This document shows, piece after piece, positions 16,959 to 26,016 of a stretch of DNA of 35,242 nt. How positions within the stretch are numbered: the first letter of the stretch is position 1; the number at the start of each line of letters is the position of its first letter. The stretch is from Planctomycetota bacterium (lineage in GTDB: Bacteria > Planctomycetota > Planctomycetia > Pirellulales > Pirellulaceae). The notes below the pieces were generated by a model, which saw only the letters and a list, made by a program, of their open reading frames with translations, was not told the origin of the DNA and made no database searches. Location: positions 1-35,242 of the forward strand of contig JAPOIJ010000036.1 of the NCBI GenBank assembly GCA_029979005.1, written 5' to 3'. Made by a program: the position numbers and the translations under genes.

Positions 16959-18299
16959 TCAAGCAGCACGCCGCTGTTGTTTTTTTAATTTACGCTGCTT
17001 TCGACGTTGCGACTTGGACATCTTCACCGATTCAAACATCTCAGCACTCTCTATCGACTGGTCTACTTTGGACGCCTCGAGGTCCTCACGTCGACGTTTT
17101 TCTTTAGCGCGGGATGCCTCCGCCATCTCTTTTAAAATCTCCGAAGGCGACTTGTCCCGATTCGAAACAGCCTTTTCTTTCTTTGCAGATTTTGAAGAAG
17201 CTTGAACTTGCTGGTTGTTTCGTTTCTTCTTTGGTTTGGGCTGCTTGGGCTGGTGCGACTTGCCTTCGCGAGACTGGCTCGCTACTGAAACGACTTCCTG
17301 CACGTCTTCTTTTATTTTCTCTTCATTATGGACCAGCGGTGCAACCAAAGAGTGCGCTTCCGAGGTCGAAGCATCGTTCGATTCGACATTTTTTGCGGCA
17401 GTTGATTTTTTTGACTTCACTCGTAACTTAATTAAACCATGGGCATCAAGAAAAACATATCTCGCATACGTCAGGTGAGCCAAAAACAAACCAGTGGTTC
17501 CGAACAACAGACAATTGCCCAACATCGTATTGGGACCCAAGTCGGCGAGCGATTCTTTAGTCGCTGGATACTGCAGAACAATGGCCGCTACATAAGCCGA
17601 CCAAACAAAAATCACCAATAGCAAAGAGCCGAGCGAAGCGCGGACTTCGTAAATCCCGCGAACGGTGAGCACACTCAAGGCGACCAATTTTAGCGCGAAT
17701 GGAATCCAAGCTCGGTTTGCATAGTCGCCGACAAACATTCGGCTAGTTAAATTCCCAAGCACACCCGTCAAATCCGAAACGCAATTGATACTGGCTAAAA
17801 TTAAGATTGCGGCCATCCACCCCCAAAGTCGATAGGCTCCGCGATAGTCATCGCAACGATGCTTGCGGAGCGCATAAATTTGAAGACTCGCCATGCCGGT
17901 GATGATCAACAAGAAAGAAGAAAACCAGCTCGCCAAGCTACCCTGACCACGAATCGAAAGCAGACGCATTCCCGACTCGCCAAGATAGACGGACCACTGA
18001 TTGCTTTGCCTCGCCAAAAACGTGATCAGCCAAAGCATCGCCAACAAACCGAGAACCACTAAAAGGTAAGCACAGACTCGTTTGGGAATTAAGTCGGTAG
18101 TTTTTGCCTGACATCGCCGGTTAGCACCAAACGCATAGTGGCGGGACTGACTCTTTGAAGATGGAACTGTCTTTTCGCGTTCACGATCAGACTCAACGCA
18201 CTGATCAACTCCGGCCGGTATAACCGGATCGATCGCTAATCTGCGTCGTCGCGCATCGTTTCGCCTGAATGACATAGAAAAGTAGCCCCCAAAACACAT
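16959..18299 (-). CDS. Multi-pass membrane protein with long basic C-terminal tail
   Basis: A 446-residue protein of unknown function. About 70 N-terminal residues are hydrophilic and Arg-rich. Then come about six hydrophobic segments between residues 72 and 290 (for example CAYLLVVLGLLAMLWLITFL, about 76-95). The final 140 residues are strongly charged and Lys/Arg/Ser/Glu-rich with no hydrophobic core, ending in SQRRKQRKLKKQQRRAA. That tail is probably cytosolic and disordered or coiled, and could contact nucleic acid or the ribosome, but this is speculation. Start choice is open: ATG at 18299, or ATG nine codons in (18275, MSFRRNDARRRR). Neither has a good ribosome site. It lies between a FAH-family gene (79 bp upstream) and gltX, all minus strand. 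I do not recognise a family. Confidence 0.7.
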   Translation of the reverse strand: MCFGGYFSMSFRRNDARRRRLAIDPVIPAGVDQCVESDREREKTVPSSKSQSRHYAFGANRRCQAKTTDLIPKRVCAYLLVVLGLLAMLWLITFLARQSNQWSVYLGESGMRLLSIRGQGSLASWFSSFLLIITGMASLQIYALRKHRCDDYRGAYRLWGWMAAILILASINCVSDLTGVLGNLTSRMFVGDYANRAWIPFALKLVALSVLTVRGIYEVRASLGSLLLVIFVWSAYVAAIVLQYPATKESLADLGPNTMLGNCLLFGTTGLFLAHLTYARYVFLDAHGLIKLRVKSKKSTAAKNVESNDASTSEAHSLVAPLVHNEEKIKEDVQEVVSVASQSREGKSHQPKQPKPKKKRNNQQVQASSKSAKKEKAVSNRDKSPSEILKEMAEASRAKEKRRREDLEASKVDQSIESAEMFESVKMSKSQRRKQRKLKKQQRRAA

Positions 18300-18378
18300 T
18301 GTCCAATAATGCTTTTCGGCAACTATCGTTCGCTAAGGTTAGTAAAGGCGACACAAGCAGTCTGAATCCGCAAAATAC

Positions 18379-19263
18379 TCAAAGCTCTGCAACGATGGGG
18401 TTGGTAAGAACGCCAATACGCTCAATCTCAACCTGCACCTCATCACCTGGCTTCAAAAAAATCGGCGGCTTCCTGCCGGCACCAACTCCTGGCGGAGTTC
18501 CGGTAAAAATCAAATCCCCGGGTGCTAGCGTCATGAACTGCGAGAGATGACTGATCAGAAAATCAATTGGAAAGATCAACGAGGAAGTATTCGATGACTG
18601 CATGATTTCCCCATTTAATCGGCAACTAACATTCAGTTGGTGCGGGTCATCGACCTCATTTTTTGTCACTAAAAAAGGCCCCAAAGGCGCAAAAGTATCA
18701 AATGTTTTTCCCAATAACCATTGCCCGCCGGGCTTTCCCTTTTGCCAATCGCGGGCGGAAATGTCGTTTCCACAGCAATATCCAAAAACATGATCCATCG
18801 CCCGTTCACGGGGAATATGTCGCCCCGCTTTTCCAATAACAACTACCAATTCGGCCTCATAATCAACCTGACGACTGATACTTGGCAAAACAACGCTGTC
18901 CTCCGGGCCAACAATCGCCGACGGAAACATGCTGAAAACAACCGGTATCTCAGGCGGTTCGCCTCCCATCTCGCGGGCGTGGTCAGCATAATTTTTCCCA
19001 ATACAGATTACTTTATCAACGTTTTTTAAAGGCGGATTTAATTTCACTTCGCCTAACGCTACCTCATTCACACCCTCGACTGCGCCCTCGAAACCACTTG
19101 CCGCCAGGTTTGCGAGAGCTAACTGAGCTGAGTCGGAACCTAGGTAAGCTTCGATCGTTTCTGGGATACCATTCAATTCTGGATTGAGTACGAAACAGCG
19201 TCCGTTTTCTTGGACGACGGCAATTCTTTGCTGCTGCTGATAGGTAACCGATGCTAATTTCAT
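18379..19263 (-). CDS. Fumarylacetoacetate hydrolase (FAH) family enzyme
   Basis: A 294-residue metal-dependent enzyme of the FAH superfamily, which cleaves or isomerises C-C bonds in beta-keto or enol acids. Members include fumarylpyruvate/acylpyruvate hydrolases, ureidoglycolate lyase-like proteins and hydroxyhepta-dienedioate isomerase. An N-terminal domain of about 70 residues precedes [17 protein letters not shown]. The metal ligands lie in [12 protein letters not shown] (two Glu) and [10 protein letters not shown] (Asp). [13 protein letters not shown] is the family C-terminal signature. The frame continues 28 codons upstream, but the ATG at 19263 has GAGG 8 nt before it and gives the usual MKLASV start. 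Substrate cannot be assigned, and no catabolic neighbours are present. It diverges from the diguanylate cyclase gene. Confidence 0.9.
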   Translation of the reverse strand: MKLASVTYQQQQRIAVVQENGRCFVLNPELNGIPETIEAYLGSDSAQLALANLAASGFEGAVEGVNEVALGEVKLNPPLKNVDKVICIGKNYADHAREMGGEPPEIPVVFSMFPSAIVGPEDSVVLPSISRQVDYEAELVVVIGKAGRHIPRERAMDHVFGYCCGNDISARDWQKGKPGGQWLLGKTFDTFAPLGPFLVTKNEVDDPHQLNVSCRLNGEIMQSSNTSSLIFPIDFLISHLSQFMTLAPGDLIFTGTPPGVGAGRKPPIFLKPGDEVQVEIERIGVLTNPIVAEL

Positions 19264-19499
19264 TTCTTGAACCTCAAAACCCAAATGCCAGGACGCTCCG
19301 CGACCCTCAATATACTCAGAACCGGCAGAACTGGAATTGCATCTCACTTAATGAAAACTTGAGTCTAATTCTAATCGCTGAATCAGCGTTGATTACCCAT
19401 GGGGCAACCTACGATTACATACCGACTTGATTTGCTCTCTGATCGGCCCACCCCGACACCCTATCGCTTAAATCTGTAGTTAACGCCCTCGCCCATCTT

Positions 19500-20966
19500 A
19501 TGCCCACCCCACCACCCACGGACAACGCCTCGTTTCAGCCACCAATTGTGGTAAACGCCCCCCCTACACAAGGGGAAACAATTGCAAAATTATTTCAGCA
19601 ATCATTGCTCGACAACCTCGATGACGGTGTCATTTTCGTAGATAACCGTTTGAATGTCATTAGCTGGAACAAGAAACTCGAATCGATGACCGGAATCAGC
19701 TGGGGAAAAGTAGAGGGTCTGAAAATGACTCCTCAATTAGTTGGCTTTTCAGCGTCCGATGGCACTACAATCCTCGACGTTAACAATCCGCTGCTTAAAG
19801 CAATTAGGACAGGCACCTCCATCCAAGGTGAATACCGACTCGTTGGCCGCAGTGGGCGACAACACAAAGTTGAAATGTCATTTAACCCGGTTATCGATGC
19901 ACGCGGACAAGTCCATGGCGGCGTGGTCTTAATCCACGATGCTTCTGTCCAGCTAGACCTCCAACGACAGCTAAAAGATCTTTATCGATTTTCGATGCTG
20001 GATCCACTGACTCAAGTTTCGAACCGTCTCGAATTTGAAAAAGCGATGGAGGAATTCGTGAGATCGCGTCATGCGTCCGGACTGAAATGCAGCTTGATCG
20101 TGACGGACATCGATTTTTTCAAAAAAATCAACGACAACTTCAACCACCATATTGGCGACCTCGCTCTCGTTGCTTTCGCTGACTTATTACGAAAATTTGT
20201 CCGGACAGAAGATGTAGTCGCACGCTACGGAGGTGAAGAGTTTGTAATCATTTGTGCCGACTGTGACCTTGAAGCCGCTTCTCAGCGAGCCGAAAAAATT
20301 CGCGTTGAATTAACCGAAACCCCTCAACCCATGCTAGGTGGCAAGTGCATTACCGCCAGTTTTGGCGTCGCAGAAGTTGAAGACCACGACACCGCGACTG
20401 ATCTTTTTGTCCGGGCAGATAGCGCTTTGCTCGAAGCAAAAGAACTGGGACGCAACCGAGTCGTTGCCGCACAAGCTTCCATCATCCCCGGACGACCTGA
20501 TATGAAAAAAGTTGATAACGCAACTTTGGGAGTATCCTGGCGGAATATTGCAAATGGCACACTTATTTGCGAAGAGTATACAACTTCGACTCCACTTGCA
20601 CTCATCATCGAAAAACTGCGCGGTTACATCATCGAAACAGAAGCTGAAATTCGCACGGTAGAATCTGATTTTGCTTCTCTCAATATCGAACGCATTGACT
20701 CCCAAAAACGGGGAAGAAAAGGTCGATTTATCCTAGAAATAGAATTCAATGAAAAACTCATTCACCTCGACAAAGAAACCAAGCGTCGAGAAACGCAAAC
20801 AGTGATCCGAGTCAACATTCGAGAACAGAAGAAAGGCTGGTTCTCGGCAAATGCAAACGAACTAGCCCCGGATGTCATCGCAGAACTCCGCCGGCATTTA
20901 ATGATCACTGAAGTCGATTTGGTTCTAAAACCCAAACCGCTCAGCATTTCAGAAACAACACGTTAA
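19500..20966 (+). CDS. PAS-GGDEF diguanylate cyclase with unknown C-terminal domain
   Basis: A 488-residue enzyme making cyclic di-GMP from two GTP. Residues about 30-150 are a PAS sensor domain (LLDNLDDGVIFVDNRLNVIS), then a short coiled linker. GGDEF spans about 165-325, with intact active site G244-G-E-E-F248 in ARYGGEEFVII. RTED at 235-238, five residues before GGEEF, is a complete allosteric I-site, so product inhibition is expected. Residues about 340-488 form an extra Lys/Arg/Glu-rich region (FASLNIERIDSQKRGRKGRF, DVIAELRRHLMITEVDLVL). I do not recognise it; it is neither EAL nor HD-GYP. There are no membrane segments, so the protein is cytosolic. It is divergent from the FAH gene and followed by a 390-bp gap. 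No effector gene lies beside it. Confidence 0.93.
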   Translation: MPTPPPTDNASFQPPIVVNAPPTQGETIAKLFQQSLLDNLDDGVIFVDNRLNVISWNKKLESMTGISWGKVEGLKMTPQLVGFSASDGTTILDVNNPLLKAIRTGTSIQGEYRLVGRSGRQHKVEMSFNPVIDARGQVHGGVVLIHDASVQLDLQRQLKDLYRFSMLDPLTQVSNRLEFEKAMEEFVRSRHASGLKCSLIVTDIDFFKKINDNFNHHIGDLALVAFADLLRKFVRTEDVVARYGGEEFVIICADCDLEAASQRAEKIRVELTETPQPMLGGKCITASFGVAEVEDHDTATDLFVRADSALLEAKELGRNRVVAAQASIIPGRPDMKKVDNATLGVSWRNIANGTLICEEYTTSTPLALIIEKLRGYIIETEAEIRTVESDFASLNIERIDSQKRGRKGRFILEIEFNEKLIHLDKETKRRETQTVIRVNIREQKKGWFSANANELAPDVIAELRRHLMITEVDLVLKPKPLSISETTR

Positions 20967-21356
20967 CGCAAAAACCTTCTTACGACCTCGTCCCTTTCTA
21001 GTTCGAGTAGTTAACAAAAGAATCCGCGAGTGTTTCCGGTCAATTGCAACCGCGATCACACGCTGTTATGGCTGGAATTTTCTATGCCGTTCGTTTCAGT
21101 ATCGGAACAAAGCCTCCTTCCGCCTCGCTGGTTATCCATCAAAATTCAGTACGGTTAAAGCCGGTCTGCACGTCGCCCCTTTTTTTACATTCAGCTCTAC
21201 CAGTATTATTCGTCTCCTGCGAATCCTGAGTAATTGCCAACTGAAATGCGACTCAGGGCAGCGTATTGTCAATTTATAGCCAATTAGCTATTTTAATGAC
21301 CAACGCGCGTGCCGATTAAAGACATTCGAAATACAAATATTTGCACAGAGGAAAAC
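20967..21356. other. 390-bp intergenic region upstream of superoxide dismutase
   Basis: No supported gene. A 61-codon frame at 21044-21229 has no family match or good ribosome site. A frame opening at 21309 is only an upstream extension of the sod reading frame. The region carries the likely sod promoter near 21266-21294. Confidence 0.6.
21266..21294 (+). promoter_or_regulatory. Candidate sod promoter with spacer palindrome
   Basis: TTGTCA (21266-21271) and TATTTT (21289-21294) are 17 nt apart, a fair housekeeping promoter. ATAGC-CAATTA-GCTAT (21276-21291) is an inverted repeat filling the spacer and overlapping the -10 box, a position suited to a repressor. About 60 bp remain to the sod ATG. 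Confidence 0.45.
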
Positions 21357-21962
21357 ATGGCTTACTCACTTCCCGAATTACCCTATGCATACGATGCTTT
21401 GGAACCACACATCGACGCAAGAACAATGGAAATTCACCACGGCAAGCATCACAATGGTTACGTCACGAAAGTGAATGCTGCTCTTGAAGGTTCTGAGCTA
21501 GGCGAAAAGTCTATCGAAGATTTAATCTCGGACCTCGGTAGTGTTCCTGAAGCGACACGCGGTGCCGTTCGAAACAATGGCGGTGGGCATGCCAACCACT
21601 CTCTTTTCTGGTCAATCATGAGCGCTGACGGTGGAGGAGAGCCAACTGGCGATTTAGCGGAAGCGATCAATGCTGAATTTGGGAGCTTCGACGGATTCAA
21701 GGAGAAGTTCACGGCTGCTGCGGGAACGCGTTTTGGAAGCGGTTGGGCTTGGCTAAGCGTGGATGGTGGAAAGCTTGTCGTAGAGAGCACTCCCAACCAA
21801 GACAACCCACTGATGGAAGGGCGAACTCCAGTCCTCGGTCTTGACGTTTGGGAACACGCTTACTACCTCAATTACCAGAATCGTCGCCCTGACTACGTTG
21901 CTGCGTTCTTTAATGTTATCGATTGGAACGCCGTAGCAGAACGATATGCCGCTGCCAAATAA
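21357..21962 (+). CDS. sodA: Superoxide dismutase, Mn-type of the Fe/Mn family
   Basis: A 201-residue cytosolic enzyme dismutating superoxide to oxygen and peroxide. Metal ligands are H27 ([11 protein letters not shown]), H81 ([11 protein letters not shown]), D163 and H167 ([13 protein letters not shown]). Gly76-77 in the N-terminal domain and Gln148 in NQDNPL are the arrangement of Mn enzymes. Fe enzymes usually carry the active-site Gln in the N-terminal half. Metal use could still be cambialistic. The ATG at 21357 has AGAGGA 5-6 nt upstream and starts at the family's usual [10 protein letters not shown]. There is no signal peptide. It is monocistronic, between a candidate promoter and a strong terminator. 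Confidence 0.96.
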   Translation: MAYSLPELPYAYDALEPHIDARTMEIHHGKHHNGYVTKVNAALEGSELGEKSIEDLISDLGSVPEATRGAVRNNGGGHANHSLFWSIMSADGGGEPTGDLAEAINAEFGSFDGFKEKFTAAAGTRFGSGWAWLSVDGGKLVVESTPNQDNPLMEGRTPVLGLDVWEHAYYLNYQNRRPDYVAAFFNVIDWNAVAERYAAAK

Positions 21963-22003
21963 CGCAACGTTTTAGCGTGGCAGCTTGGTGCCAGTGATTT
22001 AAG

Positions 22004-22035
22004 AAAAGGGCCTGCAATTGCACGGCCCTTTTTTC
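22004..22035 (+). terminator. Terminator of sodA
   Basis: AAGGGCC-TGCAATTGCA-CGGCCCTT forms a strong GC stem followed by TTTTTT. A T-rich tract also follows on the other strand, so it could act in both directions. It begins about 40 bp after the sod stop. Confidence 0.9.
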
Positions 22036-22217
22036 ATGCTAGCAATTAACAACCGTGATACATGCTTTGTTTTTGCTTTCCGCGTTTTATCCCAAACGCG
22101 TCTCGGCTGATCAAGCCCGTCGACATTGACGGAAGTTGCCGCCCTCTCTAAGATTCGCCACGCAAAAGCCCATTTTGCGAGTTTCGTTTCTATACGATTA
22201 ATGTTGAGTTGAGTGAC

Positions 22218-23372
22218 ATGAATCCCTTTCAAACTACAAAATCTAATTTGCTGATGTGCTGCATCATTATCGGCACTTTTTCAATTTCAACAGGCTGTAA
22301 GCTTGGATTCCCCTCCGGCAAAACATCTTTACCTCAACCAAAGAACTTCAAGTTCTGGGAAACTGAAGATAAACTCAGCGCAAGTGAAAACAAAGAAACG
22401 CCTCCACCTCCGGCACGCCATTTCTCCCCCAGTCCTCTCGACCCAGAGCAAGAGGACATTGTGATGGATTTAAAATCACCACCCGCCGGAGAGAGACAAC
22501 AACTAGGCAGTATCAATGAATTGCGGCAAGAAGTCACCAAAGTTTCAGAAAACACTGCCAATCCAATCCGAAAACCGTATCAGATGAATGGGTTATCAAA
22601 TAAAAAACCATCCAGCCCAAACAATTCACCCGACAGCTTTGCTGGCCGCGATTTGCCGAATGTTCAGACGAACGGATTCACGGGACAATTCAAGAGCAAT
22701 AAGAATGACTTCGTTTCGATGCCAAATTCAACCCAAAACAGCGTATCGCCGAATTCTGGGTTCAAGGCTCCTAACCCTGCCGCCCCCAGTAAAAACACCG
22801 ACCTGCTTTCATTTGGTGGCTCACTCACTGACAACTCTGCCTTTCAATTCAATGGCAGCAACAACAAAAAACCGCAACCGGAAACCAACTCCAGTTTAAC
22901 CGAAGCTGCTAAAATTAAATCCGAGCTATTACGTGCACAGGAACAGCTAAAGGCTCTACAAAATAACAAGGCCAACCCAAATAAATCGACACTTCCTCCA
23001 ACCACTCTCACGAATAAAGAGTTCAAAGCTCCCAGCCAACCATTTGTTAAACCGCCCAGCACCACTCTGACACCCGAACCAAAATATCCTTCGACTAACT
23101 TTGATTCATTTGCCCAAAAACCATTTCCACAGAAACCATTAGGAGCGACAACTCCTCCAGCTGACATCAACAACTCACTTAGCTCCGCCGAAGCGCCATC
23201 TCCACCTCCAGCCTTTAAACTACCACAAGCACAACAAATCCCGCCCATCGACAACACTGACAGCAAGTCAGCAGTCCAAAACATCAGCAACGAAGTTGAT
23301 CTCCCGCCCTCGATTTTATTTGGTAAAAGCACCTATGCTCCGGGCAGCACAAAAAAGCTAATCCCACAGTAA
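22218..23372 (+). CDS. Pro/Asn/Ser-rich exported protein, unknown function
   Basis: A 384-residue low-complexity protein. A hydrophobic N-terminal segment (LLMCCIIIGTFSIS) ends at TGC, which suggests a lipoprotein signal with Cys near residue 27, though the lipobox is not canonical. The rest is disordered: rich in Pro, Asn, Ser, Lys and Gln, with repeated PxP and Asn runs (TPPADINNSLSSAEAPSPPP). One short predicted coiled coil occurs around LTEAAKIKSELLRAQEQLKA. It has no recognisable domain. The frame also offers a TTG three codons earlier (22209); I chose the ATG, although the ribosome site is weak. Such lipoprotein-like disordered proteins are common in planctomycete envelopes (general knowledge). 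It is followed 75 bp later by the biotin ligase gene, possibly in one transcript. Confidence 0.65.
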   Translation: MNPFQTTKSNLLMCCIIIGTFSISTGCKLGFPSGKTSLPQPKNFKFWETEDKLSASENKETPPPPARHFSPSPLDPEQEDIVMDLKSPPAGERQQLGSINELRQEVTKVSENTANPIRKPYQMNGLSNKKPSSPNNSPDSFAGRDLPNVQTNGFTGQFKSNKNDFVSMPNSTQNSVSPNSGFKAPNPAAPSKNTDLLSFGGSLTDNSAFQFNGSNNKKPQPETNSSLTEAAKIKSELLRAQEQLKALQNNKANPNKSTLPPTTLTNKEFKAPSQPFVKPPSTTLTPEPKYPSTNFDSFAQKPFPQKPLGATTPPADINNSLSSAEAPSPPPAFKLPQAQQIPPIDNTDSKSAVQNISNEVDLPPSILFGKSTYAPGSTKKLIPQ

Positions 23373-23447
23373 CAGTTCACCAACAGATCGGATATCCTGC
23401 TGAAGATTTAAGATGGATCATCTCATTTGATTTTGGCCTGAAGTAGT

Positions 23448-24275
23448 ATGTCCACCTTCGATGAACAGAAAATTAGCAACGTCCTTCCTTCCGCATACAT
23501 CGAAGTTCATTCGCAAATCCACTCAACCAACGACCGGGCAATTGAGTTGCTGCGTGAGTCCTCGCTCAATTCACCAGCGGTAATTATTGCAGAGTCCCAA
23601 ACGAGGGGACGCGGCCAGCGCAGTCGCCAATGGTGGTCCGGCACCGGAAGCTTAACGTTCACCTATGCAACTTCCATTTCAAATAACCAGACAGACCGCC
23701 GAAAATCGCCCCCGTCTGGGCTGATCTCACTCGCCTCCGCCCTGGCAGTTTCTAACGCCTTGAAGTCGATCGAACCGGCACATGATTTTGAGATCAAATG
23801 GCCTAACGATGTAATGTTAAATGAAAAGAAAATAGCGGGCATTCTGGTCGAATCGATTGTCGCTGATGCAAACCCATATTCAATTATTGGGATCGGTGCC
23901 AATATCAACAATTTCAACTTGCCAACACTGCAAGAGATGGACGATCGCCGAGCATCTCAGGAAACCACGCCCGCCACCAGTCTCGCGCAAGTATCGGGGC
24001 ACTCCAATTCACTTTCAAACATTCTCATCAAAATCCTAACGGAGCTGGAAAAAAAAATCTCAATCGTCACTGAATCCCCACAGCAAATAGTCGACCAATT
24101 CAACCAAGTCCTGTTGTGGCGCGAGCACGCGGTAATCGTCACCTCTCCATCGGGAGCAACGCTGAACGGAATTTGCCTCGGAATCACTTCAGACGGTGGA
24201 TTAGAAATCGAAACAGAAAATCAAATTAAGACTATCCACAGTGGGTCCGTTCAGAAGTTGGTTTCCTCTGGTTAA
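23448..24275 (+). CDS. birA: Biotin--[biotin carboxyl-carrier protein] ligase (monofunctional)
   Basis: A 275-residue cytoplasmic enzyme that activates biotin with ATP and attaches it to biotin carboxyl-carrier domains. STNDRA near residue 27 and the biotinyl-AMP loop GRGQRSRQWWSGTGSLTFT are present. IKWPNDVMLNEKKIAGILVE is the core family motif, and IGIGANIN follows. A C-terminal SH3-like domain spans about 225-272. It lacks the N-terminal helix-turn-helix of E. coli BirA, so it should not repress biotin genes itself (group I ligase). The ATG at 23448 has no strong ribosome site. It is adjacent to, and the same direction as, the Pro/Asn-rich protein gene. Confidence 0.93.
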   Translation: MSTFDEQKISNVLPSAYIEVHSQIHSTNDRAIELLRESSLNSPAVIIAESQTRGRGQRSRQWWSGTGSLTFTYATSISNNQTDRRKSPPSGLISLASALAVSNALKSIEPAHDFEIKWPNDVMLNEKKIAGILVESIVADANPYSIIGIGANINNFNLPTLQEMDDRRASQETTPATSLAQVSGHSNSLSNILIKILTELEKKISIVTESPQQIVDQFNQVLLWREHAVIVTSPSGATLNGICLGITSDGGLEIETENQIKTIHSGSVQKLVSSG

Positions 24276-24503
24276 AACCACCGCTCTGCGAGTTTGAGCG
24301 CGTTAATTTTCACATTCAGCTATTATTATTTGGTTGCCAATACTGGAATAATTTTCAGTCCGGTGTCAAAATGAAGTGCTCGCCTCAAAACCGAATCAAG
24401 AGATAGGTTTTAGGTCTTACCAAATCACATCAGTCTACGAACTGACATGGTTGCCATTGAGCCATTCACTGAACACTGAAATCATCTTGCAGGAATAACA
24501 ACC

Positions 24504-24827
24504 ATGCCGCTTTTTGAAGTTGAGACAGACGCACACATCATCATTACCTGGGCGGACGACGAGGGAGCAGCAACCACGGTCGCTGGCGATTGTTACCCGG
24601 GCGAAAATATCGTCCGACTTACCAAACGCCCCCGAAATAGTTGGGTCATTTCAAAAGGTGTGCTTGGGATTACCGCTGAATCTGATCCCTGCGGCATTGC
24701 CCGGGACTGTCTTGCCAAAGCGTCCGGAGACAAAGTTCACGCGATACGGTTGTATATGCAGGAAACTGGCACCGACCTCGAGCAAGCTCGAAAATCTATC
24801 GAATCGAATATGGTGATGGGCTGGTAG
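24504..24827 (+). CDS. Small conserved-looking protein with L7/L12-like C-terminus
   Basis: A 107-residue soluble protein of unknown function. The N-terminal half (1-60) looks like beta strands (FEVETDAHIIITWADDEG, VRLTKRPRNSW). The C-terminal part K77-V-H-A-I-R-L-Y...TGTDLEQARKSIE resembles the helix-turn-helix wording of the ribosomal L7/L12 C-terminal domain (K-I-x-V-I-K...TGLGLKEAK-x-x-V). I judge this from memory of the family, not a search. AGGA sits 9 nt before the ATG. It stands alone, with 228 bp before and 250 bp after containing no other gene. It is not L7/L12 itself: the Ala-rich hinge and N-terminal dimer domain are missing. Confidence 0.7.
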   Translation: MPLFEVETDAHIIITWADDEGAATTVAGDCYPGENIVRLTKRPRNSWVISKGVLGITAESDPCGIARDCLAKASGDKVHAIRLYMQETGTDLEQARKSIESNMVMGW

Positions 24828-25077
24828 CCGAAGCAACCGGCTGGAACTAATTTTATCGGGCATGCGATTGTTAGATTCAGTGATGGCGCGATTGGTGAAA
24901 TCAGCCCCCACAACAGATTCGTATTACGGCTCGGGCTCACCTCTGCTCGTCAATCTTTTAATAATTGATTTTCATTCCAACCACTCCATGCCTTGACGCT
25001 TTCCACCGACATAACATCTTCAAAACTAAAGCCGAAAAACTAACCCCATTCCTGAAATCTCAACTCTAGTTTCTACC

Positions 25078-26016
25078 ATGACGAGCCTGATTTCTTTAAA
25101 GCAAATCACGAAGTCCTACAAATCCATGCAGGCTCTCGACGGCATTGACCTTGAGGTTCGAGCGGGAATTACAGGATTGCTCGGCCCCAACGGAGCTGGT
25201 AAGTCTACTCTCATAAAATTACTACTCGGATTAGTTCAACCCACCAGTGGCACAGCATCTTTCCTCGGATTCGACGTACGGAAACAGGGGCGAGAAATCC
25301 GCAATCGGATTGGATACATGCCCGAAGACGACTGTTACATTTCCGGGCTTTCGGGCGTCAATGCGGTTCAATTTTCTGGTTGCTTATCAGGCATTCCCAA
25401 AACCGAATCGCTGCGTCGGGCTCACGAAATCCTGGATTTCTGCGATATGAAACAGGAACGCTACCGAATGGTAGACACTTATTCCACGGGCATGCGGCAA
25501 AAAATAAAATTTGCCTCGGCGATCGTTCACGATCCCGAATTCTTAATTCTCGATGAACCAACGTCCGGTCTGGACCCCGAGGAGCGTGAGACTCTCTTAA
25601 AACGAATCCGATTACTGGCTTCTCAAATGGGGAAATCCGTTTTGATTTCGACGCATATCTTACCGGATGTTCAAGCGATCTGTGACGACGTTGTTATTCT
25701 CTCTCAGGGGAAAGTCAAACTTTACGAACCGCTGGCCAACCTTAATCGAACGACCAACCCTTCGTTCTGCATTCGAGCGATTGACAATATTGATCAACTT
25801 GCTCAGGCACTGGACACTGATGATGTTGAAGTGATCAAAAACCCGGATGGAACGTTAACGGTTGCCAGTCAGGCACCAGAATTGCCGGAGATCATTTGGA
25901 AGGCTGCCTACCAAACCGGAGTTAATATCCAGTCACTTATTCCAGCTCGGAATTCACTTGAAGAGGTCTTTCTCTCAACCGTAACCGAATCTCCCAACAC
26001 TGAGGAGGTCAATTAA
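25078..26016 (+). CDS. ABC-2 exporter ATP-binding protein (first pair)
   Basis: A 312-residue cytoplasmic ATPase that powers the permease encoded next. Walker A is G36PNGAGKST44, the signature is YSTGMRQKIKFASA, Walker B is FLILDEPTSGLDPEE, and the switch His is in STHILPD. The C-terminal 90 residues form the regulatory extension seen in drug/lipid exporter ATPases. The next gene begins inside its stop codon (TAATG), so translation is coupled. Substrate is unknown; multidrug, lipid or envelope material are all possible. No strong ribosome site precedes the ATG. Confidence 0.93.
   Translation: MTSLISLKQITKSYKSMQALDGIDLEVRAGITGLLGPNGAGKSTLIKLLLGLVQPTSGTASFLGFDVRKQGREIRNRIGYMPEDDCYISGLSGVNAVQFSGCLSGIPKTESLRRAHEILDFCDMKQERYRMVDTYSTGMRQKIKFASAIVHDPEFLILDEPTSGLDPEERETLLKRIRLLASQMGKSVLISTHILPDVQAICDDVVILSQGKVKLYEPLANLNRTTNPSFCIRAIDNIDQLAQALDTDDVEVIKNPDGTLTVASQAPELPEIIWKAAYQTGVNIQSLIPARNSLEEVFLSTVTESPNTEEVN

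Noticed and set aside
21309..21356. N-terminal extension of superoxide dismutase
   Set aside because: The 16 extra residues do not match the family and the internal ATG at 21357 has the ribosome site.
22844..23332. 162-codon minus-strand frame inside the Pro/Asn-rich gene
   Set aside because: It mirrors the biased composition of the plus-strand gene; no start signal or family feature.
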